The position numbers and the translations under genes are program-made. DNA of 64,000 nucleotides from positions 248,001 through 312,000 of the forward strand of contig NZ_VDGT01000004.1 of assembly GCF_006335015.1 (NCBI RefSeq), read 5' to 3'. The notes beneath the pieces are model-generated. The model saw only the letters and a list, made by a program, of their open reading frames with translations, ran no database searches and was not told the origin of the DNA. This DNA is from Streptomyces sedi. Lineage in GTDB: Bacteria; Actinomycetota; Actinomycetes; Streptomycetales; Streptomycetaceae. Of this stretch, positions 44,675-54,362 are shown one piece after another. The stretch's first letter is position 1. Each line of letters begins with the position of its first letter.

Positions 44675-46186
44675 TTACGACAACCGGATGCGAGGGTCGA
44701 GGAAGGCGTAGACGATGTCGGCGATCATGTTGAAGACCACGATCGCGCCACCGGCCACCAGGAAGAAGGCCATGATCGGCATGGGGTCGCCCTGCTCGAT
44801 GCCCTGGAAGAGCAGCGAGCCCATGGCCGACCAGCCGAAGACCTCCTCGGTCAGTACCGCGCCGCCGACGATGGTGCCGATGTCGTAGGCGACCAGCGTC
44901 GTGATGGGGATCAGACCGTTCCGCAGCACGTGGCGGGTGACCACGGCCCGTTCGCTCAGCCCCTTGGCGCGGCCGGTGCGGACGTAGTCCTGGTTCATCA
45001 CCTCCAACATGCTGGCGCGGGTGTAACGCGTGTAGCTCGCCAGCGAGACCAGCACCAGGGCCAGCGTCGGCAGCGCCAGATGGCCGGCCGAGTCCAGGCC
45101 CGACTCCCAGAACGTTCCCTGGTAGTTGGGGGTCTCGGCGCCGATCGTGGAGATCGGTCGGCCGCCGACGGAGTCGCTGTAGTCGGCGAACGACTGGAGC
45201 ATCCGGTCGGTGAAGATCACCGCGCCGGCGAACAGCCCGGTGAGGATCGAGGCGGGAACGGCGGCCCTGCGGTACAGCTCGCCGCCCAGGAACCAGCCGA
45301 CGGCGCCGCTGATCGCCACGGTGAGCAGCGCGAGGCCCACCACGGTCAGCAGCTCGGGGTCCTTCAGCACCGGCCTCAGCGCCAGCGAGGCGACCACGCC
45401 GACGCCGGCGGTGATCAGCGCCGCCTGGAGCGGCGGCTTCCACTCAAGGCCGCTGACCAGGGTGGTGAAGCCCAACGCGCCGCCGAGCGCGGTCAGCGCG
45501 ATCACGATCGGCCCGAGCCCCGGGTCGGCGAACCAGCCGGTGGCGGAGAGCACCGCCAGCAGCACCGCCATCGCCGCGGTCGCCGAGCCGAACGCGGTCA
45601 GCCGGCTGCGCCGGTCGCCGACCACGAGGGAGCCGCAGGCCAGGCCGACGATCAGCGCGATCGTGCCGATGAAGACGGGGGAGATGGTCGGGTCGGCCAG
45701 CCAGTCGTTGAAGTCGAGGGCCAGGAACTGCTTCAGCAGGGTGCCGACCCAGAAGAGCGGCAGCGAGAAGCAGACGAAGGCGACGAAGGTGACGGTCTGG
45801 TCGAGCGCCGTGTACTGCCGCAGCGCCGAGACGACGCCGACGGCGATGCCGATCACGATCGCCAACACGGTGGCGCCGGTGATCAGTTGGAGGGTGGCGG
45901 TGAAGGCGTTCTCCAGGGCGGCGTTGACCTGCTGGCCCTGTCGGTCCACACCGAGGTCGCCGGTGAGGACGTCGAGGAGCCAGTTGAGGTAGCGGACGAT
46001 GACGGGGTCGTCCAGGCCCATTCGTTCGGTGATCTCGGCCATCTGCGCCTCGCGGGCACCGTCCGGCAACTGCCGTGCCTCGGCGAGCGGATCACGGATG
46101 CGGGTCGCGAGGAAGAAGACCACGACCGTGGAGGCGAGGAAGACCCAGATCGAGACGAAGAGCCGCCGCGCGATGAAGACGAGCAT
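44675..46186 (-). CDS. oppB: oligopeptide ABC transporter permease (OppB-type) with extra membrane insert
   Basis: 503 residues where ~310-330 is usual. Residues 1-160 and 365-503 are a normal OppB (first helix FIARRLFVSIWVFLASTVVV; EAA loop QDYVRTGRAKGLSERAVVTR). Between about 165 and 330 lies an insert with six hydrophobic segments (near 171-189, 198-215, 226-244, 254-270, 280-298, 310-327), in the loop before the EAA motif. The reading frame is continuous. The insert's role is unknown; it is either lineage-specific or an inserted membrane domain. Confidence 0.88.
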   Translation of the reverse strand: MLVFIARRLFVSIWVFLASTVVVFFLATRIRDPLAEARQLPDGAREAQMAEITERMGLDDPVIVRYLNWLLDVLTGDLGVDRQGQQVNAALENAFTATLQLITGATVLAIVIGIAVGVVSALRQYTALDQTVTFVAFVCFSLPLFWVGTLLKQFLALDFNDWLADPTISPVFIGTIALIVGLACGSLVVGDRRSRLTAFGSATAAMAVLLAVLSATGWFADPGLGPIVIALTALGGALGFTTLVSGLEWKPPLQAALITAGVGVVASLALRPVLKDPELLTVVGLALLTVAISGAVGWFLGGELYRRAAVPASILTGLFAGAVIFTDRMLQSFADYSDSVGGRPISTIGAETPNYQGTFWESGLDSAGHLALPTLALVLVSLASYTRYTRASMLEVMNQDYVRTGRAKGLSERAVVTRHVLRNGLIPITTLVAYDIGTIVGGAVLTEEVFGWSAMGSLLFQGIEQGDPMPIMAFFLVAGGAIVVFNMIADIVYAFLDPRIRLS

Positions 46187-46424
46187 GGCGCAGACTCCTG
46201 AGGTTCACGTGGGTGGGGAGTGAGGAGTGGGGAGTGACGTGGGGGGACTGGGGAGTTGGCGCCGGGGCGCGGCGCGGCCTGGTGCGGTCGTGTCCGCGTC
46301 CCGGGACGGGAGGCGGGGCCGGGACTGATCTCTCCCGACCCCGCCTTCTCGCTACCGGGCGCCGCCGCGGGCGCGGTCCGGCCGGTCGGTGCTCACCGCC
46401 GGTGGCGGTGGCGCACCGGCTCGG

Positions 46425-48173
46425 TCAGCCCTTGCTCCACGTGTTGGCGTTCCAGACGATGCCGTTCTGCGACGGGTTGGGCACCACGCCGGAGACCTGG
46501 CTGCTCCAGGCGGTGATGCCCGGGTGCTGGTACAGCGGGATGGTGACCAGGTCCTCCCAGAGGAAGGCCTCGATCTGGGCGGTCAGGTCAACGGCCTCGG
46601 ACAGCTCGGAGGTGCGCAGCACGTCGTCCAGCAGCTGGTCCAGCTCCTCGTTGGAGTAGCAGCCGTTGTTGTTGCCCTTGCCGTCGGGGCTGCACTCGAC
46701 GGCCGTCCGGTAGGTGGAGTTCCAGCCGGAGCGGTCGGGCGAGCCGGACCAGGCGTACATGGCGACGTCGAAGCGGCCCTCGGAGAGCGCGCCGGTGGTG
46801 TCGAAGAAGTCGGCGGCGGGCTGGAAGTCCACCTCGAAGCCGGCCTCGTTGCAGCTCGACTGGATCAGCAGGCCGGCGTCGTTGCGGCGCTGGTTCTCCA
46901 GCGTGCCGAGCACGATCTCGGTGCCGACCGCGTTCTCCTCCTCCAGGATCTGGCGGGAGCGCTCGATGTCGGTGACGCCGTACTCGTCGAGGGTGGCGGA
47001 GGAGGCCTCGACGGCCTCCTGGTAACCCTCGTCCCAGGGCGCGACGTTGCGGACCTGCTTGACGGTGGCGTCCGGGACGACCGGGGCGATCAGGTTGTCC
47101 ACCAGCGTCTGGTAGGGCACGCAGAGCGCGAACGCCTGGCGCAGCGCGAGGGAGTCGGCGAACGGGCCGTCCTGGAAGTTGAAGTCCAGGTGCTCGTAGG
47201 AGTACTCCTCGGCGACCTCGGACTCGATGCCGCCGGCCGCCTCGATCTGCTGGGCCATGTCCACCGTGGGCTGCGGCTCGATGATGTCGACCTCGCCGTT
47301 CTGGAGCGCCTGCACCTGCTCCGGCTCGGCGATCGTGCGGATCACGATCGAGTCGGCGGCGGCGGGCTCACCCCAGTACGCCTCGTTGCGGGTCAGCGTC
47401 ACCGACTGGTCTGCCACGTAGTCGGTGATGACGAAGGGCCCGGAGGACGGGATCAGCGAGGCGTCGGGGAGCGCGCCGTCGATCAGCCAGCCCTCGTTGA
47501 AGAAGTCGGCGGCGGCCTGGACGGGCTCCGGGTCGTCGCCCTGGAGCGCGGCGAGGAACTCCTCGGGGGTCAGCCCGCCCTGCTCGGCGACGACGTGCGC
47601 CGGCATGATCGCGTTGTTGCCGCGGCCGGGACCCGAGGTCAGCCAGTCGGCGAACGGCTGGTCGTAGACGAGGGTGAACGCCTTGTCGCCGTCGGCGCAC
47701 TCCGGCAGCGCGGTGTCCTCGATGCCCTGGGTGCCGGGGGCGGAGAAGAGGCCGTCCCAGCGGCCACTCTGCGCGGTCCACCACATCAGGACGTCGTCAC
47801 AGTCGATGGGGGTGCCGTCGGACCAGGCCGCCTCCTCGTGGATGGTGTACTCCACGGTCAGCGGGTCGTCGGAGGTCTTCTCGAAGGTGCCGAAGTCCTC
47901 GTTGGCTATCGGCTGGCCGTCGTCGTTGCCGAACTGCCAGAAACCGGAGAGCACCTGGTGCATCACCTGACCGTTGGCCACGGTGTTGGCCCCGGCGGTC
48001 GTCTGGTTGAAGCTGTCCCAGGGCTGCGCCATGGCGTACGTGATGGTGCCGCCGCCACCCCCGGCGTTGGAATCCTCGTTGCTCTCGTCGCTGTCGTCGC
48101 TGCATGCTGAGAGGACGAGTGCCCCTCCCAACATGGCCGCGGCGAGCTTGGACGCTCTGCCGAATCTGGTCAT
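46425..48173 (-). CDS. oppA: peptide ABC transporter substrate-binding lipoprotein (OppA-type)
   Basis: 582 residues from ATG at 48171-48173 (GGAAGG upstream). Lipoprotein signal with lipobox LSAC (Cys about 28), then an Asp/Ser/Asn-rich tether and an SBP_bac_5 fold (DPLTVEYTIHEEAAWSDGTP, LRQAFALCVPYQTLVD). Captures peptides outside the cell. First gene of the operon; the 238 nt before oppB show nothing. Confidence 0.9.
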   Translation of the reverse strand: MTRFGRASKLAAAMLGGALVLSACSDDSDESNEDSNAGGGGGTITYAMAQPWDSFNQTTAGANTVANGQVMHQVLSGFWQFGNDDGQPIANEDFGTFEKTSDDPLTVEYTIHEEAAWSDGTPIDCDDVLMWWTAQSGRWDGLFSAPGTQGIEDTALPECADGDKAFTLVYDQPFADWLTSGPGRGNNAIMPAHVVAEQGGLTPEEFLAALQGDDPEPVQAAADFFNEGWLIDGALPDASLIPSSGPFVITDYVADQSVTLTRNEAYWGEPAAADSIVIRTIAEPEQVQALQNGEVDIIEPQPTVDMAQQIEAAGGIESEVAEEYSYEHLDFNFQDGPFADSLALRQAFALCVPYQTLVDNLIAPVVPDATVKQVRNVAPWDEGYQEAVEASSATLDEYGVTDIERSRQILEEENAVGTEIVLGTLENQRRNDAGLLIQSSCNEAGFEVDFQPAADFFDTTGALSEGRFDVAMYAWSGSPDRSGWNSTYRTAVECSPDGKGNNNGCYSNEELDQLLDDVLRTSELSEAVDLTAQIEAFLWEDLVTIPLYQHPGITAWSSQVSGVVPNPSQNGIVWNANTWSKG

Positions 48174-48188
48174 ATTCGGGCCTTCCAC

Positions 48189-48552
48189 GGTGAATGGCTT
48201 CGGGTGAAGTTGCCGAGAGCCTTGTCACCGTCGAAGGCCCCCACAAGTGGGCCGCCGTGACCGTTGTGCAGCCGAGATGTGAAGACGGAGGCGCCCCGGG
48301 GAACGAGTAGGTGTATTCACTGGCGCAGTGGGGCGATTCGCCCCGGTCTCCGCGCGTTGACAGCCCCTTGTCGTCCGATAGTCGGACGGCCGATTAGTGG
48401 ACACCTGACCTAGCCTGTCCCCTCGCGGGGGAAAACCCCCGGAGTTGGGTAAAACGCCTGTGGGCGTGGGGAGTTCCGTGGTTCGGTGGATTCGTTGCTC
48501 TTGGGAGGGTCGGGCGCACCGCCCTCAACTGCGTGTCATGCGGGGCGGTTCC
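48189..48552. other. 364-nt divergent intergenic region, opp operon / DUF2617
   Basis: No gene is supported. It contains a TTGACA at 48357-48362 without a clear -10, and a short palindrome GTCCGA-N3-TCGGAC (48373-48387). Promoters for both divergent units are expected here, but I cannot place them reliably. Confidence 0.4.
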
Positions 48553-49137
48553 ATGCTGACGACCATCAACACCACCTTCACCGACACCCGGGCGGGTGAC
48601 CTTACCTGGTCGCTGGAGTGCGGACCACAGCCGGCGCTGGCCACTCTCGACCTCGAACTCGCGGACACATCCGTGCAGTTGAGGGTCCTCGGCGCCTCGC
48701 ACCAGGTGCTGCTCAACGGCAGCAGGGGTGCCTGCGCGGAGACCGTGGCGTGCCTCGCGGGGGACAACTCCCCGCTGCCGCTGGGCGTCTCGCGCCGGCT
48801 CGGGGAGTTCGACTACGAGTTCGCCGCGCACGTGGAGACGCTGAGCGCCGGCTCCTTCGCGGGGCGGGCGCAGGAGCTGCTCGCGCTGGTGGCCGAACAC
48901 CCCCACGGGCTGGCCGCGTTGTTCCCCGGCGACCCCAACGCGTTCACCGCGCTGCTCGCCCAGCGGCAGGACGGCCAGGTGCACTGGCGCACCTGGCACT
49001 CCTATCCGCAGGAGCGGCGTCTGGTGGCCACCAGGACGCGGGTGGTGGGGGCGCTGCGCACCGTGGAGACCGTCGGGAAGTCCACTCCTGTGGGTGACAG
49101 GGCGAGTTCGAGGTGTGACGTAACGTTCGGTTCATGA
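48553..49137 (+). CDS. DUF2617 family protein
   Basis: 194 residues from ATG 48553 (an ATG at 48538 is an alternative). [43 protein letters not shown] and [20 protein letters not shown] match DUF2617, which in Streptomyces sits before a spermidine-synthase-like membrane gene, as here (4-nt overlap). Function unknown. Confidence 0.8.
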   Translation: MLTTINTTFTDTRAGDLTWSLECGPQPALATLDLELADTSVQLRVLGASHQVLLNGSRGACAETVACLAGDNSPLPLGVSRRLGEFDYEFAAHVETLSAGSFAGRAQELLALVAEHPHGLAALFPGDPNAFTALLAQRQDGQVHWRTWHSYPQERRLVATRTRVVGALRTVETVGKSTPVGDRASSRCDVTFGS

Positions 49138-50042
49138 TCGAGACGTCCGAAGCCGAGTGCGCGGGCGATCCCCCCACCGGCGCGACGCTCCCGGTGCCGC
49201 CGGGGGTGGGGCGGGCCCTGGTGCTGGCCGCGGTCTTCGTCTGCGCGGCCTGCGGGCTGGTCTACGAGCTGGAGTTGATCGCCCTCGCCGACTACCTGGC
49301 GGGCGACACGGTCACCCTGACCTCGCTCGTGCTCTCCTCGATGGTCTTCGCGATGGGCATCGGCTCGCTCGGCGCCAAGCGGCTGCGGCAGCGCGCCTCG
49401 GTCAACTTCGCGCTGGTGGAAGCCCTGTTGGCGCTGGTCGGCGGCTGCTCGGCCACGGTGCTGCACCTGTGCTTCCTGTGGACGGGGGAGATCAGGCCGG
49501 CGCTGATCCTCTTCTCGCTGACCATCGGGCTGTTGATCGGCGCGGAGATGCCGCTGCTGATGACGTTGATCCAGCGGATCAGGCGGCAGGACGCGGGGCG
49601 CGCGGTCGCCGACCTCTCGGCGGCCGACTACGTGGGGGCGCTGCTGGGCGGACTGGCCTTCCCCTTCCTGCTGTTGCCGCTGCTCGGTCACCTCAACGCG
49701 GCGCTCTTCACCGGCGTCGTCAACGCGCTGGCCGGCGGCGCCGTGGTGCTCTGGCTCTTCCGGGGCGACCTCGGTCGGGCCACGCTCGGGCGGCTGACGC
49801 TGGTGGTGCTGGGGGTGACGGCGGTGCTGCTGTGCTGCACGTTGGCGGTCGACTCGCTGGGCGAGCGCGCCGAGCGGCTGCTGCGCCAGCGCACCGAGGA
49901 GCAGGTGGCGACGGTGCGTGGCGAGACGCCTGCGGCGCGCGGTGCGTTTGGCCCGACCAGTAACATATGCGCCGATCAGTGGGTAGGCTCCGCGCCATGG
50001 AGCACGAGGTCTACCTCCCGTACGCCCCCGCTGTCGTCCTGA
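49134..50042 (+). CDS. membrane polyamine aminopropyltransferase, truncated
   Basis: 302 codons. The first ~245 residues are the seven-to-eight-helix membrane half of the SpeE-like family ([56 protein letters not shown]). After [20 protein letters not shown] the expected SAM-type catalytic domain is absent; instead the frame runs into unrelated sequence and across the start of the next gene. Probably a deletion remnant. If translated it has no transferase activity. Confidence 0.65.
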   Translation: MIETSEAECAGDPPTGATLPVPPGVGRALVLAAVFVCAACGLVYELELIALADYLAGDTVTLTSLVLSSMVFAMGIGSLGAKRLRQRASVNFALVEALLALVGGCSATVLHLCFLWTGEIRPALILFSLTIGLLIGAEMPLLMTLIQRIRRQDAGRAVADLSAADYVGALLGGLAFPFLLLPLLGHLNAALFTGVVNALAGGAVVLWLFRGDLGRATLGRLTLVVLGVTAVLLCCTLAVDSLGERAERLLRQRTEEQVATVRGETPAARGAFGPTSNICADQWVGSAPWSTRSTSRTPPLSS

Positions 50043-51016
50043 GCGCCCTCGCCGAGCCCCGGCGGTTGGCGCGCTGCGTGCCGGGGCTCCAACCGGCCCA
50101 GGCGGGCACGCCCGCCGACAGGGAAGCCGCGCCGGACGCGATCCGCGGCCGGCTGCGGCTGCGCGTCGGCTCCTCCACCATCACCTACCGCGGCGCGCTG
50201 ACCGTGGCGGCCGACGGCGAGGCGCACGTGGTGCGCGCCGAGGGCGAGGAGGCCAGGGGCTCGGGCAAGGCCACCCTGGAGCTGTCGGTCACTCCTCGCG
50301 CGGTGGACGGCGGTGCCGGCTGCGCGCTGGCGGTCGACGGCCGGCTCACGGCGACCGGCCGGCTGGCCGAACTCAGCGACGGTCAGCGGGAGTCGGCGGG
50401 GCGACGCCTGCTGGATCGTTTCGCCGCGGCGCTGGCCGACGAGCTGTCGCAGGAGGCGCGGACGCCGCCGGCGACCGGCGGCGGGATCGGCGAGCCGGAC
50501 GACAACGAGCGGGCGATCCCCGGGATCCCGGCGGCGCCCGGCGGCGAGCCGCCGGCCCCGGCTCCCGGGGCGGCGGGCGCCGAGGGCGCGGGGGAGACGG
50601 CCGAGGACCCGGGCGACGCCGGCGAGCCCGCCGGGGAGTCGCGCGGCGAGGCGGCGCCCGCGCCGGGCGTGCCGGCCGCGCCGCGCGCGGAGAGCCCGGC
50701 GGAGCCGGCGGCCTCGGAGCCGCTGACGGAGCCGGGGGCGGCGGCGGGGCGTGGCGAGGGCACCCCGTCCGCGCTCGACCCCGAGCGGGCCGAGCCCTCG
50801 GCGCTGCCCGCGCCGGAGGCCGACCACGCCAGGCGCACGATGATCGGCAGGAGCGCGGAGGAGGTCGATCACGCCCCACCGCGCGGGCGTTACGCCCCCG
50901 AGCCGGCGCCCGAGGAGCGTGGGCGCTCCGTCGCGGTGCTGCGCTGGGCGGCCCCGGCCGCGGCGCTGGCCGTGGCGTCGGCGGTGGCGTTGCGCCGGGC
51001 GCTGCGGCGCCGCTGA
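49997..51016 (+). CDS. SRPBCC (CoxG-like) domain protein with long acidic/proline region
   Basis: 339 residues from ATG 49997. Residues 1-150 ([20 protein letters not shown] ... [12 protein letters not shown] ... [16 protein letters not shown]) are an SRPBCC/CoxG lipid-binding-like fold. Then ~150 residues of Ala/Pro/Glu/Gly low complexity, and a C-terminal hydrophobic stretch ([20 protein letters not shown]). The start overlaps the truncated upstream frame. Confidence 0.7.
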   Translation: MEHEVYLPYAPAVVLSALAEPRRLARCVPGLQPAQAGTPADREAAPDAIRGRLRLRVGSSTITYRGALTVAADGEAHVVRAEGEEARGSGKATLELSVTPRAVDGGAGCALAVDGRLTATGRLAELSDGQRESAGRRLLDRFAAALADELSQEARTPPATGGGIGEPDDNERAIPGIPAAPGGEPPAPAPGAAGAEGAGETAEDPGDAGEPAGESRGEAAPAPGVPAAPRAESPAEPAASEPLTEPGAAAGRGEGTPSALDPERAEPSALPAPEADHARRTMIGRSAEEVDHAPPRGRYAPEPAPEERGRSVAVLRWAAPAAALAVASAVALRRALRRR

Positions 51017-51134
51017 CCGCTCGCGCCGGGGCGGCGCCCGGAGGCGCGGGGGTGGTGTGTGGGGCGCAGGGGGGCGCGCCGTGGGGCGCGGCCATCATTA
51101 GTCATTTGATACATCAGATCGTTATCGTCGTGGG

Positions 51135-51947
51135 GTGACCATCGATGACAGTGAACGTGGGATTCGGCTCCGAGCCGGCGCTGCCGAGTTGACCGTCCGC
51201 CCCGACCAGGGGGCGCGGCTGGCGTCGCTGTCGATCGGCGGCCTGGAAGTGCTGCGTCAGGGCGAGCGCTACGGCTCCTTCGTGATGGCGCCCTGGTGCG
51301 GGCGCACCCGGCAGGGGAGGTTCCGCAACGGACCCGTCGACCACCGGCTCCCGTTGGACGCGGGAGAGCACGCGATCCACGGCACGGTGCGCCGGCGCCC
51401 GTGGCGGACGGCCCGGGTGGACGAGCGTTCGGTCGCTCTCTTCTGCGACCTCGTCGAGCCCTGGCCCTACCCGGGCCGGGTGACGCAGCTGGTCGAGCTG
51501 GCCGAGGACGGCGGCTCGCTCACCCTCACCCTCGGCGTGGAGACCGCCGGCAACTCCTTTCCGGCGCAGGCCGGTTGGCACCCCTGGTTCCAACGGCGGC
51601 TCGGTGCGGGCGGCCGGCCGGTGGAGATCGACTTCAGCCCGGAATGGCAGGAGGAGCGGGGCGAGGACCACCTGCCGACGGGGCACCGCATGGAGCCCAA
51701 GCCGGGTCCCTGGGACGACTGCTTCGGGATGCCGGACGGCGTCGACGTGCGGCTGAGCTGGCCCGAGCAGCTGGAGCTGACCGTGCGCAGCCGCGAGGAG
51801 TGGGTCGTGGTCTACGACGAGGTCCCCGAGGCGGTCTGCGTCGAGCCGCAGTCCGGCCCGCCCAACGGACTGAACACCCATCCGCGTCTGGTCACCGAGC
51901 TGGAGCCCCTGGAGGTCTCCACCCGGTGGGAGTGGCGGCTGGCATAG
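51135..51947 (+). CDS. aldose 1-epimerase-like protein
   Basis: 270 residues. LTVRPDQGARLASLSIGGLEVL, PWCGRTRQGRF, HAIHGTVRRRPW and AGWHPWFQRR place His residues as in galactose mutarotases, with VCVEPQSGPPNGLN near the catalytic Glu. Interconverts sugar anomers; the substrate is uncertain. Upstream 51090-51134 is AT-richer, a probable promoter. Confidence 0.85.
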   Translation: MTIDDSERGIRLRAGAAELTVRPDQGARLASLSIGGLEVLRQGERYGSFVMAPWCGRTRQGRFRNGPVDHRLPLDAGEHAIHGTVRRRPWRTARVDERSVALFCDLVEPWPYPGRVTQLVELAEDGGSLTLTLGVETAGNSFPAQAGWHPWFQRRLGAGGRPVEIDFSPEWQEERGEDHLPTGHRMEPKPGPWDDCFGMPDGVDVRLSWPEQLELTVRSREEWVVVYDEVPEAVCVEPQSGPPNGLNTHPRLVTELEPLEVSTRWEWRLA

Positions 51948-51957
51948 GGTCGTGGCC

Positions 51958-52494
51958 ATGAGCGCGCGCACACGACTGCTCCAGCAGATCAAGGACAAGG
52001 CCGTCGTCCACGGCCGGGTGATTCTCTCCTCGGGGCAGGAGAGCGACCGCTATCTCGACCTCCGCCGGGTCGCGCTGGACGGCGAGGCCGGCCCGTTGGT
52101 CGGCCAGACGATGCTCGACCTGACCGCCGATCTGGAGTACGACGCGGTGGGCGGGCTGACCATGGGCGCCGACCCGGTGGCCGCCGCGATGCTGCACGCG
52201 GCGGCGGCGCGGGGCGAGCGGCTGGACGCCTTCGTGGTGCGGAAGGCCGGCAAGGCGCACGGGCTTCAGCGGCGGATCGAGGGCCCCGACGTGACGGGCC
52301 GCCGGGTGCTGGCGCTGGAGGACACCTCGACGACCGGGGGCTCGGTGCTCACCGCGGTGGAGGCGCTGCGCGAGGCCGGCGCCGAGGTGGTCGCGGTGGC
52401 GGTCATCGTCGAACGCGGCGCGGCGCCGGCGATCGAGGCCGCGGGGCTGCCGTACTACGCGGCGTTCGACCTGGCGGATCTCGGCCTGGACTGA
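51958..52494 (+). CDS. pyrE: orotate phosphoribosyltransferase
   Basis: 178 residues from ATG 51958 (a GTG at 51952 is also possible). The PRPP-binding motif VLALEDTSTTGGSVLTAVEAL and VVRKAGKAHGLQRRIEG are diagnostic. Joins orotate and PRPP in UMP synthesis. Confidence 0.92.
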   Translation: MSARTRLLQQIKDKAVVHGRVILSSGQESDRYLDLRRVALDGEAGPLVGQTMLDLTADLEYDAVGGLTMGADPVAAAMLHAAAARGERLDAFVVRKAGKAHGLQRRIEGPDVTGRRVLALEDTSTTGGSVLTAVEALREAGAEVVAVAVIVERGAAPAIEAAGLPYYAAFDLADLGLD

Positions 52495-52549
52495 CCCGGG
52501 TTGGCTTCGACCGGCCTGGGCTGACCTGCGTTCACTACCCAGTGTCACG

Positions 52550-52563
52550 GTTTCACGTGAAAC
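52550..52563. promoter_or_regulatory. parS: parS centromere-like site (ParB binding)
   Basis: The 14-bp palindrome GTTTCACGTGAAAC is a perfect match to the core of the bacterial/Streptomyces parS consensus bound by ParB. It lies between pyrE and fba, outside coding sequence. Streptomyces have many parS sites around oriC; I noticed no second one in this window. Confidence 0.85.
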
Positions 52564-52693
52564 TTCGGCGGGCAGTTACGGCCGCCTTCCCCCGTCTGGG
52601 AAGATGGCCCCGACGATGACGCGCGGGACGCCGACGAAGACGTCTCCTGATGTCGAGTACCAGCCCATCGCACACTCTCCAAGGAGCGGACAG

Positions 52694-53716
52694 ATGCCCA
52701 TCGCGACCCCCGAGGTCTACAACGAGATGCTGGACCGGGCGAAGGCCGGCAAGTTCGCCTACCCCGCCATCAACGTCACCTCGACGCAGACCCTGCACGC
52801 CGCGCTGCGGGGCTTCGCCGAGGCGGAGAGCGACGGGATCGTCCAGATCTCCACCGGTGGCGCCGAGTTCCTCGGCGGCCAGTACAGCAAGGAGATGGTC
52901 TCCGGCTCCCGCGCGCTGGCCGAGTTCGCGCACATCGTCGCCGAGAAGTACCCGGTGAACGTGGCGCTCCACACCGACCACTGTCCCAAGGACAAGCTGG
53001 ACGGCTATGTCCGCCCGCTGCTGGCCATCTCCCAGGAGCGTGTGGACCGGGGGCTCAACCCGCTCTTCCAGTCCCACATGTGGGACGGCTCCGCGGAGAC
53101 CCTGGGCGACAACCTGGAGATCGCCGCCGAGCTGCTCGCCAAGGCCGCGGCTGCCCGGATCGTCCTGGAGGTGGAGATCACCCCCACCGGCGGCGAGGAG
53201 GACGGCGTCACCCACGAGATCAACGACGAGCTGTACACCACCGTCGACGACGCGCTGCGCACCGCGGAGGCGCTGGGCACCGGCGAGCGCGGCCGGTATC
53301 TGCTGGCCGCCTCCTTCGGCAACGTGCACGGCGTCTACAAGCCGGGCAACGTGGTGCTCCGCCCCGAGCTGCTGCGCGACCTCCAGCAGGGCGTCGCCAA
53401 GGCCACCGGCAAGCAGGAGCCGTTCGACTTCGTCTTCCACGGCGGCTCCGGCTCCACCGCCGAGGAGATCGCCACCGCGCTGGAGAACGGCGTGGTCAAG
53501 ATGAACCTGGACACCGACACCCAGTACGCCTTCACCCGCCCGATCGTGGACCACGTCTTCCGCAACTACGACGGCGTCCTCAAGGTCGACGGCGAGGTCG
53601 GCAACAAGAAGACCTACGACCCGCGCAGCTGGGGCAAGTCCGCCGAGGCGGGCATGGCCGAGCGGGTCACCGGCGCCTGCCGCGACCTGCGTTCGGCCGG
53701 CACCAGGCTGAAGTAG
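52694..53716 (+). CDS. fba: class II fructose-bisphosphate aldolase
   Basis: 340 residues from ATG 52694 after AAGGAG. Zinc and active-site segments: VALHTDHCPKDKLDG, ARIVLEVEITPTGGEEDGV, LAASFGNVHGVYKPG and DFVFHGGSGST. Cleaves fructose-1,6-bisphosphate in glycolysis/gluconeogenesis. 199 nt separate it from pyrE. Confidence 0.96.
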   Translation: MPIATPEVYNEMLDRAKAGKFAYPAINVTSTQTLHAALRGFAEAESDGIVQISTGGAEFLGGQYSKEMVSGSRALAEFAHIVAEKYPVNVALHTDHCPKDKLDGYVRPLLAISQERVDRGLNPLFQSHMWDGSAETLGDNLEIAAELLAKAAAARIVLEVEITPTGGEEDGVTHEINDELYTTVDDALRTAEALGTGERGRYLLAASFGNVHGVYKPGNVVLRPELLRDLQQGVAKATGKQEPFDFVFHGGSGSTAEEIATALENGVVKMNLDTDTQYAFTRPIVDHVFRNYDGVLKVDGEVGNKKTYDPRSWGKSAEAGMAERVTGACRDLRSAGTRLK

Positions 53717-53796
53717 CCGCGCCGCGGGGCCGCGTCCGGGAAACCACCGGGGGGACGACTGGGCGCGGCCGTCGCGGAAGGGGCAGACTGGGCACC

Positions 53797-54210
53797 ATGG
53801 TCACGCACGAGAATCTGCTCGGGGGACCGCCCCCGACCCATCTGCCCGACGACCCGGAGCCGCGCGAGCTGCTGGCCTCCGGCACGGCCCCCGCCGAGGT
53901 GGCGGCCAAGTACCCCACCTCCAGCCTCGCCTGGGCCCAACTCGCCGACGACGCCTTCGTCGACGGCAGGACCGTCGAGTCCTACGCCTACGCCAGGACC
54001 GGCTACCACCGGGGCCTGGACGCGCTGCGCCGCAGCGGCTGGCGCGGCCACGGCCCGGTGCCGTTCGAGCACGAGCCCAACCGGGGCTTCCTCCGCGCCC
54101 TCCACGCCCTGGCCCGCGCCGCCGGCGCCATCGGCGAGCAGGAGGAGCACGAGCGCTGCACGCAGTTCCTGCGGGACAGCTCCCCGACGGCGGCGGACAC
54201 CCTCTCGTAG
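53797..54210 (+). CDS. DUF3151 family protein
   Basis: 137 residues. PEPRELLASGTAPAEVAAKY, PTSSLAWAQLADDAF and YAYARTGYHRGLDALRR match DUF3151, a TPR-like protein that follows fba in Streptomyces. Function unknown. Confidence 0.85.
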   Translation: MVTHENLLGGPPPTHLPDDPEPRELLASGTAPAEVAAKYPTSSLAWAQLADDAFVDGRTVESYAYARTGYHRGLDALRRSGWRGHGPVPFEHEPNRGFLRALHALARAAGAIGEQEEHERCTQFLRDSSPTAADTLS

Positions 54211-54278
54211 AGACCCCCGGCCCTCGCCCCCCGGGTCTCCCGGGGCCAGCGGGGCAAGCCCGGCCACGCCGGCATCAC

Positions 54279-54303
54279 AAGGCGCTCCCCCGTGGGGCGC
54301 CTT
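54279..54303 (+). terminator. terminator after the fba-DUF3151 unit
   Basis: AAGGCGCTCCCC (54279-54290) and GGGGCGCCTT (54294-54303) form a GC-rich stem with a small bulge and 3-nt loop; a partial second copy of the right arm follows. Confidence 0.55.
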
Positions 54304-54362
54304 CGCTGGTGGGGCGCCTTCGACGGTGCGCGTCGACGCATCGGGAGACGGACGGAGTGCAC

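Noticed and set aside
43928..46201. 757-codon frame opposite the opp permeases
   Set aside because: Repetitive His/Asp/Arg/Gln composition from reading antisense to membrane helices; no start signal or family.
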